Positions 9,091 through 19,664 are shown, counted from the first letter of the stretch. The stretch is 64,000 nt of DNA from Rickettsiaceae bacterium (GCA_023301685.1 JALZUG010000017.1:1-64000), one strand, 5' to 3'. The notes: generated by a model from the sequence alone, not told the origin. Made by a program: numbers and translations.

Positions 9091-10617
9091 ATGGCTATTG
9101 AGTACGAAAATAAAAATTATATTACCGAGCTAAGAAAGATATTCTGGCCAATTGAAAGTTATGAGAATAAAAAGTTTATTCCAATGGCGCTAATGATGAT
9201 CTGCATCATTTTTAACTATTCCACTGCTAACTCTATAAAAGATGCTCTAGTTATTAATCATATTGGAGTAGAAGCAATCAGCTTTATAAAAGTATATTTA
9301 ATATTACCATTATCTATTCTTATGATGGTAATATACTTAAGATTATGCGACACAATGAGTGAACAGAAAATATTCTATACGGTAATATCTTTCTTTTTAG
9401 CTTTTTATGCCTTTTTTACATTCATTTTATATCCAAATCCTGCAATATTCCATCCTTCAGCAAGTACAATTGATGTGCTGGTAAAAGCATATCCTCATTC
9501 ACAGTGGTTTGTTAGGATTGGAGGTAGCTGGATTTATGCATTCTTTTACGTAATCACGCATCTTTGGGGAGTAATGATGTTGAGCATACTATTTTGGCAA
9601 TTTGCAAATCAAATCACTACAACCTCAGAAGCAAAGCGCTTCTATCCTATGTTTGCTCTACTAAGCAGTATTGCCCCTCTATTATTAGGAGTTTCATTCT
9701 ATTACTTATTAAATGAGGATACGAGTATTGTTAAACAATTTGTTCCGACTCAAGTAAAATTAATACCAGCTTTATGCACTTTATTGATTAGTGGAGTTGC
9801 TATTGTATTCCTCTATCGCTGGATCAATAATAATGTTCTTACGGATCCTCGTTTGTATAATGGAGAGCAATCAAGTGCTAAAAAAAAGGAGAAAATCGTA
9901 CCGTCTCTTATTCATAGTTTTAAGCTAATTTTTACATCAAAATATCTTGTGCTGATCTCTATGATGACTATAGGATATCAAATTTCAACTAGTTTTATAG
10001 GAAGTATCTGGAAATCTAAGTTAATGAAACTATATCCAACTGTTGGAGGTTATGCTTCATATATAGGGAAACTCCTAACTTATCAAAGTTTTGTAATAAT
10101 TATCCTTATGCTGATTGGTACTAATATTGTCAGAAGAGTTTCATGGTCGACTGCTGCGATAATTACTCCGTTACTAATTCTTTGTATTGGGCTTGTATTA
10201 TTCTCATTTATCATGTTTGAAAACACCATAGGTCTACAAGTTGCAACACTACTTAGTACCGAGTCGCTTACTATAATTTCAGTGATAGGTTCTGTGCATC
10301 TTATTCTGGGTAAAGCTGCTAAATTTTCATTATTAGATTCAACAAAAGAAATGGCATTCATACCTCTCAATAATGAAATAAAATCAAAGGGTAGAGTTGC
10401 TGTTTATATACTTGGTATCATATTTGCTTCCAGTGGTGCAATTATCCAGACAATTATCTTTATACTACGACCTGAATATACATATACAGAAGCAACGCCT
10501 TTCTTTTTAATTGCAACAGTAGTAATAGGCATACTCTGGTTATATTCTATTAAGAAACTTGGTAAAGAATACCAGAAAAAACTCATTGATAATGAGATAC
10601 TTCGTACAGAAGAGTAA
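9091..10617 (+). CDS. tlc: ATP/ADP translocase (nucleotide transporter, Tlc/NTT family)
   Basis: This 508-residue inner-membrane carrier of the AAA family (TC 2.A.12) exchanges host ATP for bacterial ADP, or transports other nucleotides. It is a hallmark of Rickettsiales, Chlamydiae and other energy parasites. The N-terminus (ELRKIFWPIESYENKKFIPM) and the following FNYSTANSIKDALVINHIG are typical of Tlc proteins. About twelve hydrophobic segments are visible. EMAFIPLNNEIKSKGR near residue 430 is the conserved loop of the C-terminal half. Rickettsiales usually carry several paralogues with different substrates, so the exact nucleotide cannot be told. It is a single-gene unit that converges on the exoprotein locus. 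Confidence 0.95.
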   Translation: MAIEYENKNYITELRKIFWPIESYENKKFIPMALMMICIIFNYSTANSIKDALVINHIGVEAISFIKVYLILPLSILMMVIYLRLCDTMSEQKIFYTVISFFLAFYAFFTFILYPNPAIFHPSASTIDVLVKAYPHSQWFVRIGGSWIYAFFYVITHLWGVMMLSILFWQFANQITTTSEAKRFYPMFALLSSIAPLLLGVSFYYLLNEDTSIVKQFVPTQVKLIPALCTLLISGVAIVFLYRWINNNVLTDPRLYNGEQSSAKKKEKIVPSLIHSFKLIFTSKYLVLISMMTIGYQISTSFIGSIWKSKLMKLYPTVGGYASYIGKLLTYQSFVIIILMLIGTNIVRRVSWSTAAIITPLLILCIGLVLFSFIMFENTIGLQVATLLSTESLTIISVIGSVHLILGKAAKFSLLDSTKEMAFIPLNNEIKSKGRVAVYILGIIFASSGAIIQTIIFILRPEYTYTEATPFFLIATVVIGILWLYSIKKLGKEYQKKLIDNEILRTEE

Positions 10618-10639
10618 TAGGGTAGGTGATAGATTTTGT

Positions 10640-11257
10640 TCACCTGATGGTTGCTGGTTTGTAGATGAGAGAGAAGTTTAAGGAGTTGGCGATAAAGGGG
10701 TTTGCACAGGTTAGGGCGCTGTAGGCGGTTCCGGTCAGGGTGTGCATGGCTACTTTTTCTGCGCTGCCGGTCTTGAAGCCTTTTTCTAGGGCAATGTCAC
10801 CGACTACTGATTGTCCCAAAGCAAGGCCACCAGAGAGCGTTTCGCCTTTGACTATGTCTGCTAGTTTTTCACCGGTGCCAGAGGATAGTGCGCCGCGTAC
10901 TCCGACTCCTATGGCTCCAGTTTTAGCTAAGATCGTAGCACGCTGGGCTACGTCCATTCCAGCTTTGATCTGACCGATTTGTAACTTATCGGCAATACCA
11001 AATGTCAGGCCAGCAGTGAGTGTGTTTAGGCCGAGATTATATAGAGAATCTGAGGAGGCTAAGTCACTGGCTGTTTTGCCAAGATCGAAATTATTGTTGA
11101 TTAATGACACAGAGCCAGTAGAAGCAAGGCCAGTAAGTGCTGCTTATCTAGACGATTGAGTTTGGGAAGAATGAGTGTTAGCTAGCACTCCTGTGCAGAA
11201 CATGAAGGCCAAGAAGAAGGTGAAGATGCGTTTGAGAGTGGGGAGGAGAGAATTCAT
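10640..11257 (-). pseudogene. Short CdiA/FhaB-like module with its own signal peptide, interrupted by TAA
   Basis: Reading from an ATG at 11255-11257, the frame begins MNSLLPTLKRIFTFFLAF and ends a clear Sec signal near VLA-N. It meets an in-frame TAA at 11144-11146 after 37 residues. The same frame continues without a break as AALTGLASTGS and then the pre-toxin text NTLTAGLTFGIADKLQIGQ, up to AYSALT. A short unrelated tail ending PATIR follows. The total would be 205 residues plus stop. Residues from SGGLALGQ to AYSALT are nearly identical to the module at 13.3 kb. There is no toxin domain, so the 3' part was probably lost by recombination. Base composition is GC-richer than the surroundings. 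Downstream translation could restart only at a weak GTG (11108-11110). Confidence 0.7.
10709..10837. repeat. Direct repeat, copy 1 (pre-toxin segment)
   Basis: About 129 bases here match 13302-13430 at roughly 90% or better, in the same orientation, 2593 bases apart. Both copies encode the pre-toxin segment GLALGQSVVGDIALEKGF through AYSALT. The similarity stops abruptly on the toxin-proximal side, as expected for a recombination boundary. Confidence 0.85.
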
Positions 11258-11289
11258 TGAAAATGCTACAAACAAGATTAAGACACTTA

Positions 11290-11553
11290 TTATTCAATAA
11301 ATAGTTTATCTATCAGATTTTCTAGTAATTTACCCTCTTTATTGGTATTGTAATTACTATCAAATCCATATTTTACCAAATATCTTGAGCATAATTCTCT
11401 TAATTCTATAGCCTCATCTTCTCCTAGATTATCTAAAACCACACATGTAGGATGTATAGTAAAATCGAATTTATAAAACCAATTAAAGTATTCTATTACT
11501 TTTATTAAAATATCTTTTTGATCAAAGCTTAACCTTATTTTCATACCAATCAT
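11290..11553 (-). CDS. Small protein in toxin-immunity position
   Basis: This 87-residue acidic cytoplasmic-looking protein has no signal peptide or membrane segment. It overlaps the preceding 91-residue gene by 32 bases and is read from the same transcript, directly behind the toxin-bearing module. The C-terminal half (ELRELCSRYLVKYGFD, then EGKLLENLIDKLF) looks like a small helical fold. I do not recognise a named family. Position and size suggest an immunity protein or an accessory to one. Translation may start at the second Met, MKIRLSF, three codons in. The frame is intact although the neighbouring toxin frames are broken. Confidence 0.6.
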   Translation of the reverse strand: MIGMKIRLSFDQKDILIKVIEYFNWFYKFDFTIHPTCVVLDNLGEDEAIELRELCSRYLVKYGFDSNYNTNKEGKLLENLIDKLFIE

Positions 11554-11797
11554 CTTCTTCTATATTAAATTCCCATTTTGCCTGATCTAATGCCATTTGC
11601 AAGTTTTCATGGTATGTATCAGTTATCTCCTGGCTTTTTGAGTTGAGGTATAATAAATAGAATCCTGAATCATTTTTATATTGTACTATTTGCAATTTAC
11701 TAGGAATTTTAAGTATTTCATTGCCAATTTTGTGAACAGTTTTTCTGTAGGATATTTTTTTATTAATATTTACGCTTTTTAATACTTTATATTCCAT
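11522..11797 (-). CDS. Probable immunity protein for the 11.8-kb toxin
   Basis: This 91-residue soluble protein starts one base after the toxin frame's stop codon, the usual toxin-immunity arrangement. The pattern SGFYLLYLNS, then ITDTYHENLQMALDQAKWEFNI and a closing DDWYE, is like small immunity-type proteins that end in a Trp-containing acidic segment. It is tightly coupled to the next 87-residue gene by a 32-base overlap. I infer that it binds the toxin domain encoded just upstream; no named family is assigned. Confidence 0.65.
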   Translation of the reverse strand: MEYKVLKSVNINKKISYRKTVHKIGNEILKIPSKLQIVQYKNDSGFYLLYLNSKSQEITDTYHENLQMALDQAKWEFNIEEDDWYENKVKL

Positions 11798-11798
11798 T

Positions 11799-13550
11799 TT
11801 ATTTTCCTTTTACAATTTCAACCATAGTATTTTCTACAATTCTACCATTAGGTTTATCGTATGATTCAAAGTGTGCATGATGTTGTTTACTAGATACTTC
11901 ATGTCTCCCATATCTAACTTGTCTTAGACCATCTTTAGAGATATATCTACCATTTGGTAAGCTTCTATAATCTTTTCCTAGATATTTGAGCGCTGATTGT
12001 AAAAATTCTGATTCAGATAATTTTCCACCATGAAATTCAGGTGCTTTCAATTTTCTAACACCAGAGCTACCACTTCCACTCCCTTTAACCGTACCAGCCT
12101 TATGAGCATCGAGCAACCTTTCAGCTTCTTGCTGGAGATGGAATTCTTCGGCAGAGATATTTTCGCCATTGCCTCCTAGGACGTCTTTGACTCGTCTAGT
12201 TTCAGATGATGACGTAACTTTGGTAGTTTTAGATGCTCCAGTTACAACAGGTGGGTTTTTAGTTTTGACGGTTTTACCAGCAAGTTCCAGGGCCCAGTTG
12301 GTGGTGGTGGATGCGATTTTGGTTGCGGTTTGTCCAACTTTGGTGCTGGCTGCATAGCTGAGCGCTTGATCGGTTTTTCCTATTGCATATTGACCGTATT
12401 TAGTGCCAGCTGCAACGTTAAGTCCCATGTGCCCATATTTGATTAATGCACCGCCTAAAATTACTTTTGAACTAGTTACTGAGAAATCTTCCCCAGCAGC
12501 ATCCAACGTTCCTAAAAGCGGAGAATGTACAGGTGTATGAAGTGATTGCAATATTCGGTTAGCTTCTCCTGTTCCTGATGCGTTATGACTACTGCCAAAA
12601 GGACTCAGTGCAAGCATTTTATCACTTGTGCTAGCATCACCAGTGAGTGCGTTATAAACTTTAGCTATTGGTAAGTTTGTAAGCTTTGATACTCCGTCAA
12701 TAAATCCTTCACCGTCTAAATCTACTGTTGATGAGTATATTTGTGTTGCACCTCTAATTCTTTTGAGTGGGCCCTCTTTTACTAAGTAATCTCTAGTTTT
12801 GCCTCAAGCAGTCCTGTCAAGCAGCTCGTCATAGCCAAGATCTCCAGCTTTATCAATTATTTCCGCTTCTCTTTCAGGAGTTGATTTGGCAATTAGTCTT
12901 TGTAACTCAGCGACTGATTCAGGATTATCCTTATCAGGATTAATCGTATCCGTTGCACCGTTAAGCTTTAATATAGCTCCTTCATATTCTTCAGGATCAA
13001 TAAGAGGATTTTCTTTTTTTGTGGCAGTTAATACTTCTCTATCTTTATCATGGAGTTCTTGATTATGTTTAATCGCACTTTCACCCACGTTAGTGGCGGT
13101 GGTTATGTCTTTGGCACTACCACCGGTAAGGAGAGAGACAGTGGCTGCTACTAGTTTTGTGGTGGCTTTGATGCGGTTGTTTAGTTGGCGCTGTTGTTCT
13201 TGGGTTAGAGGTGGGCCGTTTACTCCTTTGCCGGATTCCATGACGCCGGCAACGAACTCGCTAGTAGCTCCGCCGATTGCGCCGGAGATTGGGGAGGTAT
13301 CGGTTAGAGCGCTGTAGGCGGTTCCGGTCAGGGTGTGCATGGCTACTTTTTCTGCGCTGCCGGTCTTGAAGCCTTTTTCTAGGGCTATGTCACCGACTAC
13401 TGACTGACCCAGAGCAAGGCCGCTAGATAGAGCTTCATCTCTCCATAATGTGCCAACATCTTCGCTGGTTTTTTCAGCCATATTTTGAAACAGAAGAGCT
13501 ATTAGTAAAAAGCTAAATAATATTTTAGTAGTTTCTTTAGTTTCAGTCAT
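11799..13550 (-). pseudogene. Second CdiA/FhaB-like toxin module, interrupted by in-frame TGA
   Basis: The frame opens at 13550 with MTETKETTKILFSFLLIALL, a signal-like hydrophobic start. It continues with the repeated pre-toxin segment (GLALGQSVVGDIALEKGF) and a region resembling the VENN-type pre-toxin domain (SLLTGGSAKDITTATNVGESA). It hits TGA at 12804-12806 after DELLDRTA. The same frame then runs on with GKTRDYLVKEGPLKRIRG for another 334 codons to 11799. The distal part has a linker RVKDVLGGNGENISAE shared with the long exoprotein, then a C-terminal domain containing GRYISKDGLRQVRYGRHE and HHAHFESYD. I take this as the toxin. A separate start at 12617 has no good ribosome site. Total 583 codons with one stop. 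Confidence 0.75.
13302..13430. repeat. Direct repeat, copy 2 (pre-toxin segment)
   Basis: This is the partner of 10709-10837. It lies inside the interrupted module at 11799-13550. Unlike copy 1, the coding text continues downstream into a normal pre-toxin region (DTSPISGAIGGATSEF). Confidence 0.85.
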
Positions 13551-13586
13551 ATAAATTAGCTATAATAAAAACTCCTATAGTTTTTA

Positions 13587-14039
13587 TCAGGATTTATTGA
13601 GTACTTCTTTTAGTTCATCAATGATTGGACGATGTTCTTCAGATTCTTCATAGATTAAATCAAATAACTGCTTTAGAGAGATTTTGTCTGCTAAGTATAT
13701 GTTTTGTTTGAAGGTTTTTAAACATTCCTTTTCTAGGATTATCGGATAAAATAATTCAGAACAAAACTCTTTAGCATGAGGAAACATAGTATTAAAATCT
13801 TTTAAAAAACAGATTGTATATTTTTCTTCATCTAGATAATCAATTACTGCACTAACCAAGCATGGTAACACCCAGCCTCTATCTGAGTCATCAAAATATT
13901 TTATTAAAATTTTAAAAGATTTAGGATCGTGAAAATCTACAATTTTATCAACAATCTCCAAAAATTTTTGATCATTATCGTTCTTATTAAAATCCTTATA
14001 CTGATCTAATTGTTTATATAATTTGTTTAAATTTTCCAT
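13587..14039 (-). CDS. Probable immunity protein for the long exoprotein's toxin
   Basis: This 150-residue soluble, acidic, helix-rich protein starts five bases after the stop of the long exoprotein's C-terminal frame. The text (KILIKYFDDSDRGWVLPCLVSAVIDYLDEEKY, then a FYPIILEKECLK segment and a PIIDELKEVL end) resembles HEAT-like immunity proteins that sit behind CDI/Rhs-type toxins. I cannot assign an Imm family with certainty; Imm30-like is my best guess. It is an intact frame between two broken exoprotein frames. It should neutralise the nuclease-like domain encoded at 14045-14400. Confidence 0.6.
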   Translation of the reverse strand: MENLNKLYKQLDQYKDFNKNDNDQKFLEIVDKIVDFHDPKSFKILIKYFDDSDRGWVLPCLVSAVIDYLDEEKYTICFLKDFNTMFPHAKEFCSELFYPIILEKECLKTFKQNIYLADKISLKQLFDLIYEESEEHRPIIDELKEVLNKS

Positions 14040-14044
14040 ATTGA

Positions 14045-17000
14045 TTACTTTTCAAATAAATCTGGATGAGTTTCTTTACTTTTAGTAATTTTATCTTGTA
14101 ATCCAGAACGCATCTGAGGCAAATATAAATCGTGTTCTTTATAAACTTCTCTTGTTCTTAAAATACTTTGAGCCAGAGCGCTTCTAGGTGATAAAGTCGG
14201 ATCTTGAATTCTTAATTTTTTGTGTATTTCTCTATGCAATGTGTTTCTAACCAGGATTGAAATACCATCTTGCTTGCTAACCCCTAAATTACTCATGTAT
14301 AAATCATTAGGCCCGTGGTGAGCATGTAAATTAAACCTTTCATTTTTAGATAATTTCTTTAACTCTCCATAACTTCCCACTTTACCTTCATTTGGAAGCA
14401 ATGGAGTAGTAGTACTATCTTTCTTCGCATGCGCATCAAGAGCCTGTTCAGCTTGTAGTTGGAGCTGGAAGTCTTCAGCGGAAATATTTTCACCATTGCC
14501 GCCAAGTATATCACGGACTCTTGCGTTTTTACCACTTAAAGTAATTCCAGATGTTTCGGAACGTTTTGAAACAGTGCTAATATCAGATTTTTGTGTTGAT
14601 TTGGTTACAGTTTGTGGTGAGGTAACTGTTGATTCTGATAATATGGAATGTTCAATAATTTTACCACTAGGAGGAGAACTTATTTTTTGGACTCCATTGG
14701 CTTTTAGACTTCTTTTGGCAAGAAATCTTACAACTGCTGGGCCTATTTCTTTTGCAGTTTGTTTTATTGATTCAAAAGCTATTTTTTTAGCTCCAAGACC
14801 AGCTGGTCCCATAGTTACAAGTGCAGTTGCATCGCTTGCGGTTTCTAGAGTTTCCCATGGATGTTCTTTAACAAATTCAACTCCATCTTTTACTATTTCA
14901 GTGCTGCCTTTTAATGTCCCTGAATTTGTAACAGACAGAAGTAATGCCGGTAGTTGCATCCATCACGCCAAAGTCAATTAGACCAGCATTATTAATAGCT
15001 TGCGTATTAATCATAGCAATTTTGCTCGAAGATGAGATACCCGCGCCTGCCTTATTATCAACTATTTTTGCTGTTTTTAGTGTTAGCTCGGGAGCATTTA
15101 TTTCTCCGCTGTTACTAATTATATCTGCAGCGGATATTTCAAGATCGTTTGCCCCTGAAATCAGGCCAGTATTTATAATATCCTTATCTCTTGCTATAAT
15201 AGTGGAGCCATCTCCGAGCTCAATATTTTGACTATTTATTACGCTATTTTTTGCGCCAACTGTTCCGCTAGTTCTAGAGTACATAACTCCTGTATTTTCA
15301 ATATCTCCAGAGGTAGCCGTTACATGTAATTCATTGCCTTGTAGATAGCCATTTTTAGGACCAGTAGAATCATTCTTAACAGAGGTAGCACTAATATTTA
15401 CAGTTCCATCGGCCGTTAGAACATTTCCTGAATCATTATGGAAACTCCCGTCAGTTGCTGTGATAGTTACGTCTTCTTTTGCTTGTAGGATACCTGTTGA
15501 GCTAATATCATCATGGGAGGTTATGTTAAGATCAGAATCAGTTGAAACTATATCACTATTAGCAGTTATCCCTTTAGTTTTAGCAGTAATGTTTAGATCT
15601 TCTTTTGCCTTAATTATACCTTTAGTATGAGCAACTTCAGTTTTTGCAGTTAAGTATATAGATCCATCAACGGAAACAATCGCGCCAGAATTTTCAATTG
15701 ATCCACCTTCGCTAACAAGAGATAAAGCTTGGTTTGATTCAATTAATCCTGAGTTTTCTATATCTTCACTTGATTTTGCAGTAATTTTTCCAGATTTAGA
15801 TAGGATAATCTCATGGTTTTGTATTTGGTCTTCTGTGGATTCTAATGCAACGTCGCTTGTTGCTTGAATAACACCAGAATTTTCAATTGCTTCTTTAGTT
15901 AGGATATTAACTTTACCCATAATCGTCGGAGCATCTTTACCAGTAAAACCTGCTGTAATAGTACCTTCATTTTGAAAGCTTCGAGATGGCAAAAGACTAT
16001 CAAAACTGCTGATGTTCAGGCTTCTTAGCCCTTGCAGGGCACCTCCATTTAGGTTTTGTACATCGCCATCTACCCTAAGTATTATGGATTCTCCAGCTAT
16101 CATATTACCTGAATCATTTAGGAATGAGCTTGGAATTAAAACTTCTAAGGATTTTCCAGATTCTAAGTGAGCCTTAGTATTTTCAAAACCAAGAGCGGCT
16201 TCAATAGTGGATTTACCTGCGGCAATAATACCGCTTTTGCTGAATTTGTCTGGATCTGAATTTGTATTTTTTACATGACCTCTTTCACTGATTATTGTTA
16301 AATCACCACCAGATTCAATAAGTCCAGAATCAACATTATCAATATCATCTATAGCTAGTAATTTTGTAGATTGTTTAGAATTAATTTGTCCAAGATTTAC
16401 GATTGATTGTCCTTCTACTTCTATAGCTTCATCGCTTAAGATAAGGCCATTATTTTTTACAGATGTTTCGGCAAGTAATTTTGTAGATTTTGCAGCGTTA
16501 ATTTGTCTGTTATTTGTGATTGATTGTCCGCTAACATCTGTGGTTCCATCACTGAGAATATATCCATTATTTTCTATCGATTCTTCTGATTCGAGTAACA
16601 CATCACTAGCTGCCCCGATTATACCATCATTAGTAATTGATTGCGTTTCAGATGATATTGTAACTTTTTTTCCAGATCTAATTTGTCCTGTGGTTCCATT
16701 ATGAATGTCTTCTTCTGCTTTAATATCAATATTATTTTCAGAAACTAGGGTGCCATTATTAACAATGTCCTTATCGGCTCTAATTTCTGAGCCTAATTCT
16801 GTACTTATACTGCCGCCTTCTCTATTAATAATATTTTCACTAGATTTGATACTAGCGGTGCCGTTTAGTGCTAATATCTCTCCTTCGTTATCTACGTCAC
16901 CAACTGCAATGAGTGTAAGATTTTTACCAGAGCCGATATTGGCATCCTTACTATTGACGAATTTTCCTAGTGTTCCAAGCCTCGTATCTCTAGAGGCAAG

Positions 17001-19430
17001 TATTGAACCAGAATTATTTATATTTTTTGATCCAATAGAAGTAATATCCTGATGTGCGATAATTGAACCAGAGTTTTCTACATCATTATTGGTAGTTAGT
17101 GTTACTGAGTCTGTTTTACTTTCAATCTTCCCTTGATTGTTAAATCCAGCTGATTTTGAGGTTATTTCTTGAGAACCTATTGATTTGATTACTCCGGAAA
17201 CTGAATTAACAATAGTTTGCACGCTTGATAAAACAATATCACTATCAGAATAGATGCTACCCGAATTATCTAGAGTGCTATCAGTATCTGCAGAAACTGA
17301 TTTTTTGGCTTCAATATGTCCTTTATTTTCTATTTTTCCACTGGCTTTCAGTGACATACCTTTTTTAGAAATTATCCCTCCTTCACCATCATTTAACAGA
17401 TTTCCACCAGTACTTAATGCCAAATTTTTAGTTGTAAATAACAGACCTCTCTCGTTAGAAAAATTATCCGCAAGGCATATAGTTGCTTTTCCTAAGGATT
17501 TAATAGTTCCTGAATTCGATAATCCACCATGAGCCGAAATTATGTCTAGCAAACTAGTAAGTATAGTATCGCTATTTTCTATATCTCCTCTGGTAGCAAT
17601 ACTCATTTTAGGGGCAGAAATTTTTCCAGAATTTATTAGTCTCTGTGTTTTAGAAGTGACTTGCAGTGGAGCAGTTATTGTCGCTATGTTTCCAGTATTA
17701 GTAAAATCTAGATACGCGTCAAATGATCCACCTTTTGCTGAAACTATAGTCCCATAGTTTACTATTTTCCCAGATTTAGATAATACTTCCAATCCACTAG
17801 AATAGATGCTACCTGCATTGGCAAAATTATTATCTAAGGACAGTAATACTTTTTCTCGAGCATGTATCTCTGCTCCTAAGGTATTTTCAAATTCATCTCC
17901 ACTAAAATTAACGCTTTTTGATTTAATTAGTCCAGAGTTTACTAATTTTCCTGACTCCGAGACAATTCCAAAATTTTCTGTGGTTATGCTTCCAGTATTG
18001 GTAAAATTCCCTGATAAATATACAAAAGATACATCTTGAGTATAGATTTCAGCATTTTTAGTGTTTTCAAATCTATCTCCTCTATGTGAAGCGGTTTTGG
18101 AAGTAATTTTTCCTGTATTACGAAAACCATTTTGGAATCTGGTTGTAAGAGCTAAATCTGTTTTTATTATACCATTATTGTCTATAGTATCCTTTGAGCT
18201 AATTGATACAGTACCTAGAGTTCCTGGATCAGTAAGGACAATACCACTATTTTGTACGCCAACTGCATCTATAGATATGCCTTTTTTGCCTTGGGATGCA
18301 ATTATTCCTTGATTTTTTACTACTCCATCTGAAGACTCTAATTGTACAGATCCTTGAGACGCAATTGCCGCTCCACTTTGGAGCTCAATACCTTTTTTAG
18401 CTATATATTGTGTATCACCTTGAGCAATAGATTTTTTGCCAGATGAGGCGATAATTTTATCATTATTTGATACAACTTTAATCTTATTTGCCGATGAAAT
18501 GTTTTTATGGGTTATCTTACCGTCTGCTGAAATTTCAACATCTCCAGTAGTGGATTGGATGTCTGGAAAATTGACGCCAACGCCTGATTCAGAGCTAACC
18601 AATCTAATTTTACCTGCATATAAACCACCAAGTTTTGAAGTATCAATAGCAAATGAAGGTACATCAGAACTAGTATGTTTTTGTGTGAGTTCTTTGCTTT
18701 TTACATTATATTCGCCAGTTCCTGCAACGATGCTTAATTCGGTGTCTTGACTATCTACTAGCCCTTTATCTCTTTTAGCATAAATAGCTGTGTTTAATTT
18801 TACTGATCTTGCAATAATCTCAAAATAATCAAGGTTTGATAAATCTATGTCTATTCCATCAATTTCAACATCGCCTTTTTCGATTAGAAATTTTTCCAGT
18901 TTCCCATTTGAATCTAACAGAGCTTTACCGGTTGTATAAATTGCGCTCTGAGTGTTAATAAACTCGCCCCCATTTACGGAAATTCCATTAGGATTAGCCA
19001 GTATATAATCAGCGGATTTGCCCAAAATTTCTTGTGGTCCATGGATTTGAGATCTACTTGTTCCAGTTACTTCATTTATAATAGTATTTGCAGAGTGCGT
19101 TAAGTTTGCATTTCCCGCGACTACGCCACCAATTTTAGATACTGCGTTTACAGAACTATTGTTAATGATGGCGCCTCTTGTGCCCACGTTAAAATCTGTA
19201 AAGTGATTATGGGAAACGCCAGCTACGTTTGGATCGTTGATATTAACCACAGGTATACTATTCGCTGATTTATCCATATAGACATTGTTGCCAGAAATAT
19301 TACTATCTGGAACAATAGTTGTAGCTAGCGCATAAGAGGTGAAGCAATTAGAAAGAGTCAGCATCACCGCTAGAAAATGTGCTAAGACTTTACTAGTAAG
19401 ATGCTTGATATTGCACCCTAACCTGAACAT
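14045..19430 (-). pseudogene. FhaB/CdiA-like two-partner secretion exoprotein, frameshifted near the toxin end
   Basis: The first frame (14898-19430) encodes 1510 residues. It has a long signal peptide (to about residue 36), a TPS secretion domain with DYILANPNGISVNG near 141-154, and over 1200 residues of filamentous-haemagglutinin-type repeats. The ribosome site AGAGGAG is strong. At 14931-14938 an ACAG unit occurs twice in tandem. Removing one copy joins DATTGITSV to TNSGTLKGS, and the frame continues to 14045, giving 1793 residues. The distal part carries the linker RVRDILGGNGENISAE and a C-terminal domain with GKVGSYGELKKL, HAHHGPNDLY and LHREIHKK. That pattern resembles His-rich HNH/AHH-like nuclease toxins; the assignment is tentative. 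The protein should be exported by a TpsB outer-membrane partner, which is not in this window. Confidence 0.85.
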
Positions 19431-19635
19431 TATCTCCTCTGGGTATGTAAGAATAGTTACTTTTATGTAAAACTACTCAGATTAAATATCTATAAAATAA
19501 GTTAACTTATTATTAGTTATAAATCAACCTATAGTTGCGAAACATGTATTTTTTAATATGAAGACAGAATTATTGTTGGCAATGTTTGATTATTTTTAGA
19601 CTAAATTTATCTTCCATTGTAAGTACACCAATTCA

Positions 19636-19664
19636 TTGACGGCGTGAGTTTGATAACCTAAATT
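19636..19664 (+). promoter_or_regulatory. Putative sigma70-type promoter of cydAB
   Basis: TTGACG (19636-19641) and TAAATT (19659-19664) are separated by 17 bases and lie about 36 bases before the cydA start. The -35 has five of six consensus bases and the -10 is weaker. It shares the intergenic region with the divergent exoprotein gene. Confidence 0.5.

Noticed and set aside
9901-10643. Minus-strand frames opposite the tlc gene
   Set aside because: They are shadows of a well-supported transporter frame and lack any recognisable domain.
10618-10645. AGGTGA/TCACCT hairpin between tlc and the first exoprotein module as a terminator
   Set aside because: The stem is only six pairs with a ten-base loop and no T-run follows; too weak to call.
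12804-12806. Recoding of TGA as tryptophan in this organism
   Set aside because: Other genes in the window use TGG for Trp and end normally at TGA, and only one internal TGA is seen, so a nonsense mutation is more likely.
14045-14959. C-terminal frame of the exoprotein as an independent gene starting at 14959
   Set aside because: The first residues (MQLPALLL) are the out-of-frame reading of the duplicated region; removing one ACAG unit gives a continuous protein, so a frameshift is simpler.
15000-18750. Plus-strand open frames opposite the long exoprotein gene
   Set aside because: They are antisense shadows of a repetitive coding sequence, lack ribosome sites and encode repetitive Ser/Pro/Leu-rich text.
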